Part shown: in pieces, positions 44,929 through 53,665 of the stretch
Position numbering within the stretch: the first letter of the stretch is position 1
How the letters are laid out: each line of letters begins with the position of its first letter
From: CAWGXG01 sp963826505
GTDB taxonomy: Bacteria; Chloroflexota; Anaerolineae; Aggregatilineales; Aggregatilineaceae
NCBI GenBank assembly: GCA_963826505.1
Contig: CAWGXG010000007.1
Coordinates: forward strand, 372,001 to 436,000
Direction of reading: 5' to 3'
DNA length: 64,000 nt
Program-made: the position numbers and the translations under genes
The notes under the pieces: model-generated
The model's database searches: none
Seen by the model: only the letters and a program-made list of their open reading frames with translations
What the model was told of the DNA's origin: nothing

Positions 44929-45060
44929 TCTCGTTCCCTTCCAATGAATCACAAATCGATAGTATTAATTCTATATCTCTATTTAATTTAAAACAATTCA
45001 AGAAAACCTGCTGCGCAATTGGTGATGGAGGCCGTTAATTCGGCTGGGTACTCACCCGCG

Positions 45061-46485
45061 TCAGGCACGCGGGCCGAGGATCGTCCCCGGCGCGATGACG
45101 CGCTGCGGGACCAGGTCCGGCGACGCGACCAGATCGTAGACCATCGCGCCCGTGACGCGCACCGGCACCAGTTCCCCGACCGGCAGCTCGCCCTCGACCA
45201 GCACATAGCCGTCAATCTCCGGCGCGTCCCGGTACGAGCGCGCCAGACTGATCATCTGGCCGGTGGGCGTGCCGTCTTCGTCGGCGGCTTCGGCGTGCCC
45301 CTCGACCAATACGTCCAGCGTGCGGCCCACCAACGCCTGGTTGCGCGCCAGACTGATCGGCTGTTGGGCCGTCATCAGTGCGTCGCGCCGCTGCTCCTTG
45401 ACCGCCTCATCGACCGGATCGGCCAATTCGGCGGACGGCGTGCCCGGCTCGTGACTGTAGGTGAAACAGCCCACCCGGTCGAACTGCATCTCAGTCACGA
45501 AATTGACCAGCGTCTGCGAATTCCTCGTCGGTTTCGCCCGGGTAGCCCGTGATGAAGGTCGTCCGGATCGCGAGATCGGGCATGGCGGCGCGCATCTTAC
45601 CGATCGTGCTGTAGACCCAGTCCACGTTGGCCGGGCGGCGCATGCGCAGCAGCGTGCGGCGGTCGGCGTGCTGGAGCGGGATATCGAGGTAGGGCACGAT
45701 CTGGTCGTGAGACGCCATCGTCTCGATCAGGCGGTCGGTCACGTAACCGGGATAGGCGTACATGACGCGCAGCCAGGGCACATCCGGCACGGCAGCGACC
45801 AGCGCCTCCAACAACTGCGCCAGCCCATCTTTCATACCGAAATCGTGACCGTAGTCGGTGGTGTCCTGCGCGATCAGGATCAGCTCGCGCACGCCCTGAT
45901 CCCGCAGGCGGCGCGCCTCATCGAGAATGCGATCCACCGGGCGGCTGACGGCGGTCCCCTTGATCAATGGAATGGCGCAGAAGGCGCACGGCCGGCGACA
46001 GCCATCCGCAATTTTGAGGTAAGCGCTCGCGCCCTGCACCGACGCGCGCAGCACGCCGCGCTCGTCACTGCCGACCGTCTGCGCCTCGTCGGGCAGGTGG
46101 TAGAGCGGCTCCGGGTGCTGGCGGGCGCGCAGACGCTGCACCAGATCGACGATGTCCATCCAGCGCCGGGTCCCGATCACGCCATCCAGGCCGGGAATCT
46201 GCTGGGCCAGCTCGACGCCATAGCGCTGTGACAGGCACCCGGCAGCGATCACCAACTGTCCGCGCTGCTTGGAGTCGCACCAGTTCGCGCAGCGCGCCGA
46301 TGCTCTCCTCGCGGGCGGACGCGATGAAGCCGCACGTATTGACGATCAGCACTTCGGCGCGGGCTGGATCGTCGGTGCCGCGCAATCCGGCCCCGTCCAG
46401 CAAGGCAGCCATGGAGTTCAGAATCGACGGTGTTTTTCGAGCAGCCGAGGCTGAGCAGGTAATAGCGATCGGTACGTCGGGCCAT
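45061..46485 (-). CDS. rimO: ribosomal protein uS12 methylthiotransferase RimO, three frame disruptions
   Basis: The gene is spread over three frames. Parts in order: YYLLSLGCSKNTVDSE, then MAALLDGAGL and VLIVNTCGFIASAREESI, then LVIAAGCLSQRYG and the radical SAM motif GCRRPCAFCAIP, FITGYPGETDEEF, and finally MQFDRVGCFTYSHEPGTPS with a C-terminal TRAM domain. Single extra bases near 46411, 46275 and 45514 explain all three breaks, each restoring family wording. RimO adds a methylthio group to Asp of ribosomal protein S12. The opening GCSKN and FDRVGCF favour RimO over MiaB. Corrected length about 473 residues. Confidence 0.85.
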
Positions 46486-46677
46486 GCACGTTCTCTCGTT
46501 TCCGCGCGAGCGCGGTCTTTTTTATGATGCCGGTCAGATTAATGGGCCATTGTAACACAGCCCACCCCGGCTGGTAAGAGTGGGTACGGCGCATGGGACC
46601 AGCCCTGTTTACATATCGCCTCTCCTGGCGTATGCTTATAAACCCAACCGTGATTGCGGGGTGAAGGGAGAGCGGCT

Positions 46678-47997
46678 GTGTCTGAAACCAATGCCGGTTC
46701 GAATGCCGGGTCGCATTCGAGATTAGGTGCTGTGTATCGCAGCCTGCCGGGCCTGATCGCCATCATCGCCTTGATGATCGCGCTGTTCACGCTCTACATC
46801 GCGAGTACAGACCAATCCGGGGTACGCCCGCGTGTCAACCTGGGCAACACCGTCGAAGTCGATGAGGCTCAGATCATCCTCGATCGGGCCAACGACGCGA
46901 CCAATTTCGTCGGCAACCTGCTCAGTTTTCTTGAGGTGTCGCTGGGTGTGATCAGCGCCGTGCTGGTGATCGGAGCCTGGCTGCTGCGCGGCCTGATCCT
47001 GGACCAGATCGACGAATCGCAGGAACTGGGACGCGACCTGAGAAACCAGCTCAAGGATTACGAAACGCGCTTCGAAGCCCTGCAAGCCAGCGTCAACGAC
47101 ACGCTTAAAGGCATGGAAGCTTCGTTCCGGGTGCAGTCGCTGCAACTCCTGGCCGAGCAGCAGGTCCGCGCGCACAACTTCGACACCGCGATCGTGACGC
47201 TGAAATCGGCGCTGGACATCCGCGAAGACGATCACGCCACCAATTATCTGCTGGGCTATCTCTACACCCAGCGCAAGGAAATCGATCTGGCGATCGCCCA
47301 CCTGGAGCGTGCCTTAACGCGTGACCCGGCCTTCACACCAGCCATCGCCGCGTTAGGGTTGGCGCTGCGCCGCAAAGGCGACAGCATGACCGATCCCGCC
47401 CTGCGCGAGGAACGCGATCACTATTGGGAGCAAGCCGAAGCCAATCTGCGGCAGGCGCTCGGCAAAGACCCCAAGCTGACCGACGCCGACGGCGAATCCT
47501 ATTACGGCACGTTGGGCGGGCTGTACCGCCGCCAGGAACGCTATTACGCCGCATTGGACGCCTACGAGCAGGCGCACCACGTCACGCCAACCAAGTCATA
47601 CCCGATCATCAACCTGGCCTCGATCCATACCTATCTCGGCAATGTGCCCGAGTCCAGGCACTATTTCACGGAGGTCACCAAGTGGGCTGCGCTCCAACTG
47701 GACGATGATCCGCGCGATTCGTGGACGCGCTGCGATATGGCCCAGGCCAAGCTGGTCTTGGGCGAACGTGGCAGCGCCTTCCGACATATCCGGCGCGTGA
47801 TCGACCAGACGCCCGAACCGGGCGTGCTCGAAACGGTACGCAGTGGGTTGGTGTTCTTGTTGGGCGCGCCGAACGCCATCGACGGCCTGCAAGAAATGAT
47901 CGATCAGATCGACCAGGTGCTGGCCGGGCATATTCCGGACTTCGACGAAAGTTTATTCTCGGACGATGACGGTGTGTCAGATCCGCTAGAACATTAG
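46678..47997 (+). CDS. membrane protein with coiled coil and TPR repeats
   Basis: 439 residues from the GTG at 46678, which has AAGGGAG upstream. Two membrane helices (residues ~22-42 and ~85-105) are followed by a coiled-coil stretch (ELGRDLRNQLKDYETRFEALQ) and about five tetratricopeptide-like units between residues 155 and 370 (NFDTAIVTLKSALDIREDDHATNYLLGYLYTQRKEIDLAIAHLERAL is one pair). The tail is acidic. A scaffold for a membrane complex is likely. An APH-like kinase gene follows 10 bases later. Confidence 0.7.
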   Translation: MSETNAGSNAGSHSRLGAVYRSLPGLIAIIALMIALFTLYIASTDQSGVRPRVNLGNTVEVDEAQIILDRANDATNFVGNLLSFLEVSLGVISAVLVIGAWLLRGLILDQIDESQELGRDLRNQLKDYETRFEALQASVNDTLKGMEASFRVQSLQLLAEQQVRAHNFDTAIVTLKSALDIREDDHATNYLLGYLYTQRKEIDLAIAHLERALTRDPAFTPAIAALGLALRRKGDSMTDPALREERDHYWEQAEANLRQALGKDPKLTDADGESYYGTLGGLYRRQERYYAALDAYEQAHHVTPTKSYPIINLASIHTYLGNVPESRHYFTEVTKWAALQLDDDPRDSWTRCDMAQAKLVLGERGSAFRHIRRVIDQTPEPGVLETVRSGLVFLLGAPNAIDGLQEMIDQIDQVLAGHIPDFDESLFSDDDGVSDPLEH

Positions 47998-48007
47998 GAA
48001 TCAACCG

Positions 48008-48934
48008 TTGAACCAGATTCAGCCGGATTCAGAGTTCGATCACATTCTGCGTCTGGCGTTTGGCCACCTCGTCCCCTATACACCGATCCCTCTCGCGCCG
48101 GGCCAAAGTGAATCGGGCGCCGCTTTCGCATTGCACGGGCCGGACGTGCCGCCGTACGTCATCTTGATCAATTTCCACACGCATTACCACGCCCACGCCT
48201 TCCGCGCCTTTACGGCCATCAACGCCTTGTTAGAACACCGTTTCCCCGTGCCCAAAGTGTATTTCCTGGGATGGGGGCACCAACCCGATCGGGTGTACCT
48301 GCTGTTGGAACACGTGGCCGGTCGGCGTGTCGCCGGGCAGACGCACGGCTATTTCGCGCGAGTCGGAACGCATTTCGCCGAAACGCTGGCCGAACTGCAT
48401 CACCTCACTTGGGGGACTTTTCCCGATCTGCCGGTGCTGCCGCTGCATTTTGCCTTTCATGAAATCGTGGTCCAGGTGCGCCGCCTGGAGACGTGGCAGC
48501 TGCAAGTCATGCTGACCTGGCTGTTAGCCCAACTGGATCACGTCCAGGAACTGCCGCGCACGGTCATTCATGGCGATTACATGCTGCAACATATCGTCGC
48601 CGATCCGCCGGACGTGATCGCCGTGGGCGGGTGGGATCGCGCCGCGATCGCCGATCCGCGCTTTGACGTGGGCTATGCCAGCGCCATGCTGGGCGCCTAT
48701 GGGCTGACTCTGAGCGACCAGTTCCTCGACGCGTATGAGAACGCGTCTGGCCCGATCGATTTCTGCGAGTTTTGGGAGACATTCAGCGCACTGCGCGTGC
48801 TGGTCCGTGTCGCGCGCACCGTCTCCACCCTGAACAATCCCCAGCGCGGCCACTTTCTGAACCAGGTTGTGCCGATCTGGAGCGGTCTGCTGAGATTTGT
48901 CGAAGCGCGCACGGGAATGCGCCTGACGGAGTGA
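48008..48934 (+). CDS. aminoglycoside phosphotransferase-like kinase
   Basis: 308 residues from a TTG start. The fold of the APH/choline-kinase family is shown by VYLLLEHVAGRRV (hinge), the catalytic-loop motif VIHGDYMLQHIV and the Mg-loop region VGGWDRAAIADPRFDVGYA. The usual asparagine of HGDxxxxN is histidine and the DFG-like aspartate is shifted to WDRA, so activity is uncertain. Likely a small-molecule kinase or pseudokinase. A strong terminator follows the stop. It is probably co-transcribed with the TPR gene. Confidence 0.7.
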   Translation: MNQIQPDSEFDHILRLAFGHLVPYTPIPLAPGQSESGAAFALHGPDVPPYVILINFHTHYHAHAFRAFTAINALLEHRFPVPKVYFLGWGHQPDRVYLLLEHVAGRRVAGQTHGYFARVGTHFAETLAELHHLTWGTFPDLPVLPLHFAFHEIVVQVRRLETWQLQVMLTWLLAQLDHVQELPRTVIHGDYMLQHIVADPPDVIAVGGWDRAAIADPRFDVGYASAMLGAYGLTLSDQFLDAYENASGPIDFCEFWETFSALRVLVRVARTVSTLNNPQRGHFLNQVVPIWSGLLRFVEARTGMRLTE

Positions 48935-48959
48935 TCCGTTCGCGGGCACGTCGAAAAAA

Positions 48960-48986
48960 GCCCCCGGTGTATGCCAGGGGCCTTTT
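48960..48986 (+). terminator. rho-independent terminator
   Basis: Stem gcccccgg with ccaggggc, one mismatch, loop tgtatg, followed by cttttggttt. It lies 26 bases after the APH-like gene. Confidence 0.7.
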
Positions 48987-49036
48987 GGTTTATTCGGTTT
49001 TTTCTTGAGTCGTAACGACTTAGGATGTTGGAGCCG

Positions 49037-50186
49037 TTACATGGGCATTGGCAGCGGTTCGCCGGGCATCATACTGACGTCGTCGAAGCGCACGACTGCG
49101 CCCGATCCCGGCGCCCCCACGCTGTTCACGACAATGTAAGCGTTACCGTCGGCGTCAAAGGCCAACCCGGTCGGGAATGGCAGATCGCTGATCACGACCT
49201 CCGAAGCTCCGCCCTCTTTGATGCGGATGAGCGCGCCAGCGTTGGGCACCGGACCCTCTTCAGTGAACTGGCCAAACTGTACGGCATACAACTCGCCATC
49301 CGGGGCCATCTTGAGATCAGTGACCATGGTCAGACCGGTCGCGTAATCGCTCACGGAGCCGTCCGGCGCCACCATCAGCACCTTGGCGCTGCCGGGGACG
49401 AACGGTCCACCGCTCAGCAGCGAGACATATGCGCCTCCCATATCGTCCAGGACAACCGCGGTCGGCACGGGATCGGCTTCCATCGCGCCCCCCCGGTCAG
49501 GGTTGGGGAATGGGCCGGGGAGTCCGCCGAACGCCGCCACGACCACGATTTCGCCTGTCTCGGGATTCACCCGCAGCAGATCGTTACCGCCCGCATCAGC
49601 CACCCACAGCCAGCCGTCCGAGCCCGCCGTGAGGCCATAGGGATGCGTGTCAATCAGCGTGCCGTCTGGGTTATTGTCGCGTTCGTTGGGCCACGTAGTG
49701 GCGACTGGAGTCAGATCGCCGCCGTCCACACGCACAATAGCGGCCATCAGTGGATCGGGCGGTTCCATGCTGGGATCGCCGCTAAAGCCGCCGCTGGTGA
49801 CGTACAGCGTCCCATCGAGCAGCGCCAGCCGCGCCCCACCAAGTGTTTCGCCTTCCTCTGGCAGGAGTAAGGACGGGAGAAAAGCGACATCGGTCTGAGT
49901 GCCATCCGGGGCCACCATAACGACGCGTGCCGTCATGCCCACCGAGATAGACATCATCTCGCCATCTGGCCCCGGTAGCTCCATCATCTGGTCGCCGCCT
50001 ACGCCGCTGTCAACGATCCAGAGATCTCCCATCTGGATCAACCAATACACCCTGCGGTCCGTTCAGGCCCGAAGCGACAATCGTGCCGCCGGGAATGTCT
50101 TGTCGGGACGGCTGCGCAAGAGCAGTACCGCTGGCACTCACTAGAAAAAGCAGAAGAAGTACCGTGAAAAATCGCCGAGTTCTCAT
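49037..50186 (-). CDS. ScyD/ScyE-family secreted beta-propeller-like protein, frame-disrupted
   Basis: The N-terminus from ATG 50186 is a signal peptide (FFTVLLLLFLVSASGTALA) followed by GGTIVASGLNGPQGVLVDPDG. The rest lies in another frame (DLWIVDSGVGGDQ onward). Deleting one G near 50035 joins them as DPDGDLWIVDSG. The body has repeated blades such as THPYGLTAGSDGWLWVADAGGNDLLRVNPETGEI and FPTGLAFDADGNAYIV, matching the ScyD/ScyE group. Those proteins are best known from scytonemin clusters, but most homologues are of unknown function. No scytonemin genes are nearby. Confidence 0.72.
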
Positions 50187-50364
50187 AACCTCTCACCCCT
50201 TAGTTAAAGATATGGACTAATAAATATATAAATTATCATAATTATCAAAAATAGACAATTATTTTCAGGTCGCAAACCGTGACACCGGCTATCCCCGGCC
50301 GAAACGATTGTGTTACAATGACGGGCCTATAGGTGAGATGCTCTCGGAAGGAAGCTCACAGTCA
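50187..50364. promoter_or_regulatory. AT-rich divergent promoter region
   Basis: A run of A/T-rich sequence at 50205-50265 (ctaataaatatataaattatcataattatc) separates the divergent ScyD-like and M29 peptidase genes. No single -35/-10 pair stands out. Confidence 0.35.
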
Positions 50365-51471
50365 ATGGATACCCGCATACAAAAGATGGCGCACGTGCTG
50401 GTGCGCTATTCAACCGCCGTCAAGCCGGGCGAGCGCGTGCTGATTCGCAGCACCAGCCCGGCAGGTGAACCACTGTGTCAGGCGCTGTACGAAGAAGTGC
50501 TGCGCGTCGGCGGTTTGCCAGTCGTCTATATTCATATGCGCCAGGAAGACGAGATCGCGCTGAGCGCGACCAGCGATCCGGCCCTGCTGTCGGACGTCAA
50601 CCCGATGCTGAAACTGATGTACGATGAAGCCCCCGTCATCATCCGGATTGAGGCGTCCGAGAATATGCGCGACCGCAACGCCTTCCCGATGGCGGACCAA
50701 AGCGCGCGCGCCAAAGCTCCCGCCGCGCTGATTTCCATCCAGATGAAGCGCGAAGCTGCCCAGGTGCTGCGCCGCTGTACGACGCAGTTCCCGACCTTTG
50801 CCTACGCGCAAAGCGCCGGCATGTCGCTGCGCCAGTACGAGGATTTTCTGTATGGGGCATGCAAGGCGACGCTCGACGACCCGGTCGCGGCGTGGGAAGC
50901 CATCTACCAGGACCAGGAACGTCTGACCGACTGGCTCAAGGGCAAGAAGCACGTGCATGTGCGGGGCGACAACATCGACATGCACCTGTCGATCGACGGA
51001 CGCCTGTTCAAGAACGCGGGTGGCAAAGAGAATTTCCCGGATGGCGAAATCTTCACCGGGCCGGTCGAGGATGGCGTCAATGGCTGGGTGAATTTCACCT
51101 ATCCCGCCTTTTACCGGGGCAACGAGGTCAAAGGCGTGCAGCTGCAATTCAAAGATGGGTTGGTCGTCAGCGCCAAAGCCGAGTCGAACGAAGAATTCCT
51201 GATCGCCACACTGGACGCCGATCCCGGCGCGCGTCGTTTGGGCGAGTTCGCCATCGGCACTAACACCGACATCCAGCAGTTCACCGGCACGATCCTGTTT
51301 GACGAGAAGATCGGCGGCACCGTGCATATGGCCGTCGGGCAGGGCTACGCCGAGACCGGCAGCGTCAACACGTCGTCCGTGCATTGGGACATGATCTGCG
51401 ATATGCGCCAGGGCGGCGAGATCATCGTCGATGACGAATTGATGTATAAGAACGGCAAGTTCGTCATCTAG
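50365..51471 (+). CDS. M29-family aminopeptidase (thermophilic aminopeptidase-like)
   Basis: 368 residues from the ATG at 50365 (GGAAGGAAG upstream). Family blocks include VLVRYSTAVKPGERVLIR at the start, the metal-ligand glutamate region VSAKAESNEEFL, GARRLGEFAIGTNTDIQQFTGTILFDEKIGGTVHMAVGQGY and HWDMICDMRQGGEIIVDDELMYKNGKF at the end. These are typical of AmpS/AmpT/PepS metallo-aminopeptidases with two metal ions. Cytoplasmic peptide turnover is the likely role. Monocistronic. Confidence 0.9.
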   Translation: MDTRIQKMAHVLVRYSTAVKPGERVLIRSTSPAGEPLCQALYEEVLRVGGLPVVYIHMRQEDEIALSATSDPALLSDVNPMLKLMYDEAPVIIRIEASENMRDRNAFPMADQSARAKAPAALISIQMKREAAQVLRRCTTQFPTFAYAQSAGMSLRQYEDFLYGACKATLDDPVAAWEAIYQDQERLTDWLKGKKHVHVRGDNIDMHLSIDGRLFKNAGGKENFPDGEIFTGPVEDGVNGWVNFTYPAFYRGNEVKGVQLQFKDGLVVSAKAESNEEFLIATLDADPGARRLGEFAIGTNTDIQQFTGTILFDEKIGGTVHMAVGQGYAETGSVNTSSVHWDMICDMRQGGEIIVDDELMYKNGKFVI

Positions 51472-51625
51472 GCGCAGCGCTAAAACAGAACAGGAGCGCG
51501 CAGAGCAGGGCCGAGGATTTCCCATTTCCCTGCTCGAGTCTGCGCCCTCCAACTCGCGCTGTCATCGCTGCGGTCCGGCGTTTTTATGCCGCGAACCAGG
51601 GGGGTACCACGCCGTTTGGCCTTGC

Positions 51626-51654
51626 TTGACAAGGGATCGGCGCTGTGCTACAGT
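51626..51654 (+). promoter_or_regulatory. predicted sigma70-type promoter for the Roadblock gene
   Basis: TTGACA at 51626-51631 and TACAGT at 51649-51654 with a 17-base spacer, about 115 bases before the Roadblock start. An inverted pair ggcacagaggcgtatg/gcgcctgcctccgtgc follows in the leader. Confidence 0.5.
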
Positions 51655-51768
51655 ACCGGCACAGAGGCGTATGTACGCGCCTGCCTCCGTGCATATTTAA
51701 TAATTGATGTCCTCAATTCCAGACAGACGCAACACGCTGGACCAGTCAAATTCAGCAGGAGAATAACG

Positions 51769-52140
51769 TTGACTAAATCACGCAATGATCAGTTAGCAGA
51801 ACGTTTGCGCGATTTGCAGGTCAGCTCACCCGATGTTGAGGCAGCGGCCATCGTCAGCGTGGACGGTCTGAGTATTGCCTCGCAGCTGCCAGCAAACATC
51901 GAGGAAGATCGCGTGTCTGCCATGTCGGCAGCCATGCTCTCCTTGGGCGAGCGCATCGCCAGTGAGCTGGGGCGCGGCCATATGGACCAGGTCTACGTCA
52001 AGGGCGAAAACGGCTATGTCATCTTGAGCGCCATCGGGGAAGAAGCGGTGCTAACCGTGTTGGCTCGCGAACAAGCAAAACTTGGTCTGATCTTCTTGGA
52101 TATGTCCCGCGCCGTAAAAGAACTCGAAAAGTTGGTCTAA
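51769..52140 (+). CDS. Roadblock/LC7-domain protein
   Basis: 123 residues from the TTG at 51769, preceded by AGGAG. The longer frame from 51586 covers the promoter and is rejected. The fold is shown by SPDVEAAAIVSVDGLSIASQLP, a helix MSAAMLSLGERIASELGRG and VYVKGENGYVILSAIGEEAVLTVLA. Roadblock proteins regulate small Ras-like GTPases, often as MglB-type partners. A receiver gene follows after 138 bases. A possible distant partner GTPase is encoded at 32293. Confidence 0.85.
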   Translation: MTKSRNDQLAERLRDLQVSSPDVEAAAIVSVDGLSIASQLPANIEEDRVSAMSAAMLSLGERIASELGRGHMDQVYVKGENGYVILSAIGEEAVLTVLAREQAKLGLIFLDMSRAVKELEKLV

Positions 52141-52278
52141 AAGGCGCACCGCCACGCATGTCTGCAAGCACGCACACCCCCGGCCCGGCAGGCCCACCTA
52201 TGACGGCAACGCATGGTGCCGCCCAGCCCACCGCAGCCAGGAGTACACCATCTCTTGCTGTCTGCGAATGAGGAGAAC

Positions 52279-53148
52279 GTGACCGACAAACCCCTGATTT
52301 TGATCGTCGAAGATGATCTCGATCTGGCTGAAATGCTCAATTCCTATTTTCGTGTCCAGGGGTACGAGATCCAAACGGCAGCCTGGGGCGAAGAAGCTGT
52401 CCGCATGAGTTAAGACACGCCCCCCGATCTGGTCGTGCTTGACATAAGGCTGCCGGACATCGACGGCTATGAAGTGTGCCGGCAGTTGCGCAGTCACCGC
52501 CGCACCCAGACTCTCCCGGTCATCTTCTTAACCGAAAGGCGCGACCGCGTCGACAAGCTGTCCGGGCTGGAACTGGGCGTGGTCGATTACATCACCAAGC
52601 CGTTTGACATTCAAGAACTCAAGCTGCGCGTGCGCAATGTGCTGCGCCGCGCCCAGCAAGCCTCGCTCTCCAACCCGGTCACCAACCTGCCAGAAGGCGC
52701 ACTGGTCGACGAAAAACTGTCGGCGCTGCTGTTCAGCGATAGCAGGTGGTCGGTGCTGTTGATGGCGATCGTCGGGCTGGAGTCTTTCCGCGAGCTGTAC
52801 GGGTTTGTGGCGTCCGATGATGTGCTGCGCGCGGTCGGCCTGATGATGATCAACGCCGTGCGCGAAGTGGGGCACGAGGGCGACGTGATCGGGCACCTGG
52901 CGCCCAACGATTTTGTGATCATCACCGACGAGGATCACCTTGCGCCGCTGCGCGATCGTATCGAGATGCGGCTGAACCAGTCGATGGAGTATTTCTACCC
53001 GCTCAAAGATCGTGACAAAGCCCGCGAAGCCATGCAAAAGAATCGCCTCACGTTGGTGATCGGCCATGTCGAGCACAAACAGGGGCCGTTCGATGACCTC
53101 GAAGCGCTCAAAAACGCGATTCAAGCGGCACGCAAGCTGGAAGAATAA
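52279..53148 (+). CDS. receiver plus degenerate GGDEF-like protein, interrupted by in-frame TAA
   Basis: From GTG 52279 (GAGGAG upstream) the receiver reads LILIVEDDLDLAEMLN and continues in the same frame through a TAA at codon 45 to VVLDIRLPDIDGYEV (D55), IFLTERRDRVD and ITKPFDIQELKLRV. The C-terminal ~160 residues resemble a GGDEF fold with the active-site motif replaced by APNDF. The intact paralogue at 61201 aligns without gaps here and has Arg at the TAA codon. This is therefore a nonsense change or a base error, not a frameshift. Confidence 0.65.
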
Positions 53149-53189
53149 CGCGCGACGGAATGTCCGCGGCGATAGTGCAAGGTCCATGT

Positions 53190-53249
53190 GCGAAGCGTGG
53201 TATCGTCCTGAGTGATCGCATGATCTCTGGGAACAATACCACGCTTCGC
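53190..53249. repeat. 14-bp perfect inverted repeat between convergent genes
   Basis: gcgaagcgtggtat (53190-53203) and ataccacgcttcgc (53236-53249) are exact complements with a 32-base loop. It lies between the receiver gene (+) and the small minus-strand gene at 53294. No T-run follows. It may be a bidirectional transcript end or a protein-binding site. Confidence 0.6.
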
Positions 53250-53293
53250 TGTCTATTCAAACGCCGGGTCGACTGCCGGGCGGGCTAGTTGTT

Positions 53294-53455
53294 TTAAGGA
53301 AGATGCTTGGGGGCGGCTACGCCGGGGTTGCTGCCGATCAACGCCTGGAACCCGGCCATGTCGGGTCCGATGGTGTGTCTGAACATCACCCACAGCGTCA
53401 GCCCGACGTTCCTGGTGGTGTGCACAAACGATGAACGTAACGGTGACTGCTTCAT
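53294..53455 (-). CDS. small protein of 53 residues
   Basis: On the minus strand ATG 53455 is preceded by AGGAG at ideal spacing, and a promoter-like pair lies upstream. The product starts MKQSPLRSSFVHTTRNVG and contains MFRHTIGPDMAGFQALIGSNPG, ending APKHLP. It has no membrane helix or cysteine. I do not recognise it. Ribosome site, promoter and isolated position in a 500-base gap support it being a real gene. Confidence 0.5.
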   Translation of the reverse strand: MKQSPLRSSFVHTTRNVGLTLWVMFRHTIGPDMAGFQALIGSNPGVAAPKHLP

Positions 53456-53487
53456 GTTGGGCTCCTGATAACTGAGGTATGGAGGGT

Positions 53488-53515
53488 ATTATAGGACGAA
53501 TTTTTGGAATTTGAA
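53488..53515 (-). promoter_or_regulatory. promoter-like pair for the 53-residue gene
   Basis: On the minus strand a perfect TATAAT (53488-53493) follows TTCAAA (53510-53515) with a 16-base spacer. It lies about 33 bases upstream of the small gene's ATG. Confidence 0.4.
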
Positions 53516-53665
53516 GACCCTTTTTGGGTTTATGCAAAACATTTATTATTGAGCCGATCGTGCCCCAGTCAGCGCGGTACATGCACACCCACGAAAAACG
53601 CTATAATGGGATATGGAGCCTCGACCCAACGGGTCGTTCGCTATTTTTAGGACGACAGGCGGCCA

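Noticed and set aside
46693..46730. ggttcgaatg with nearby complementary bases, resembling a tRNA T-arm
   Set aside because: No acceptor, D or anticodon arms could be built around it, and it lies in the coding frame of the TPR protein.
51586..51768. N-terminal extension of the Roadblock protein
   Set aside because: It spans a good promoter, and the TTG at 51769 has AGGAG at proper spacing.
53253..53588. Minus-strand frame of 111 codons in the gap before the receiver-GAF gene
   Set aside because: It runs through the promoter and ribosome site of the better-supported 53-residue gene in another frame and has no start signal.
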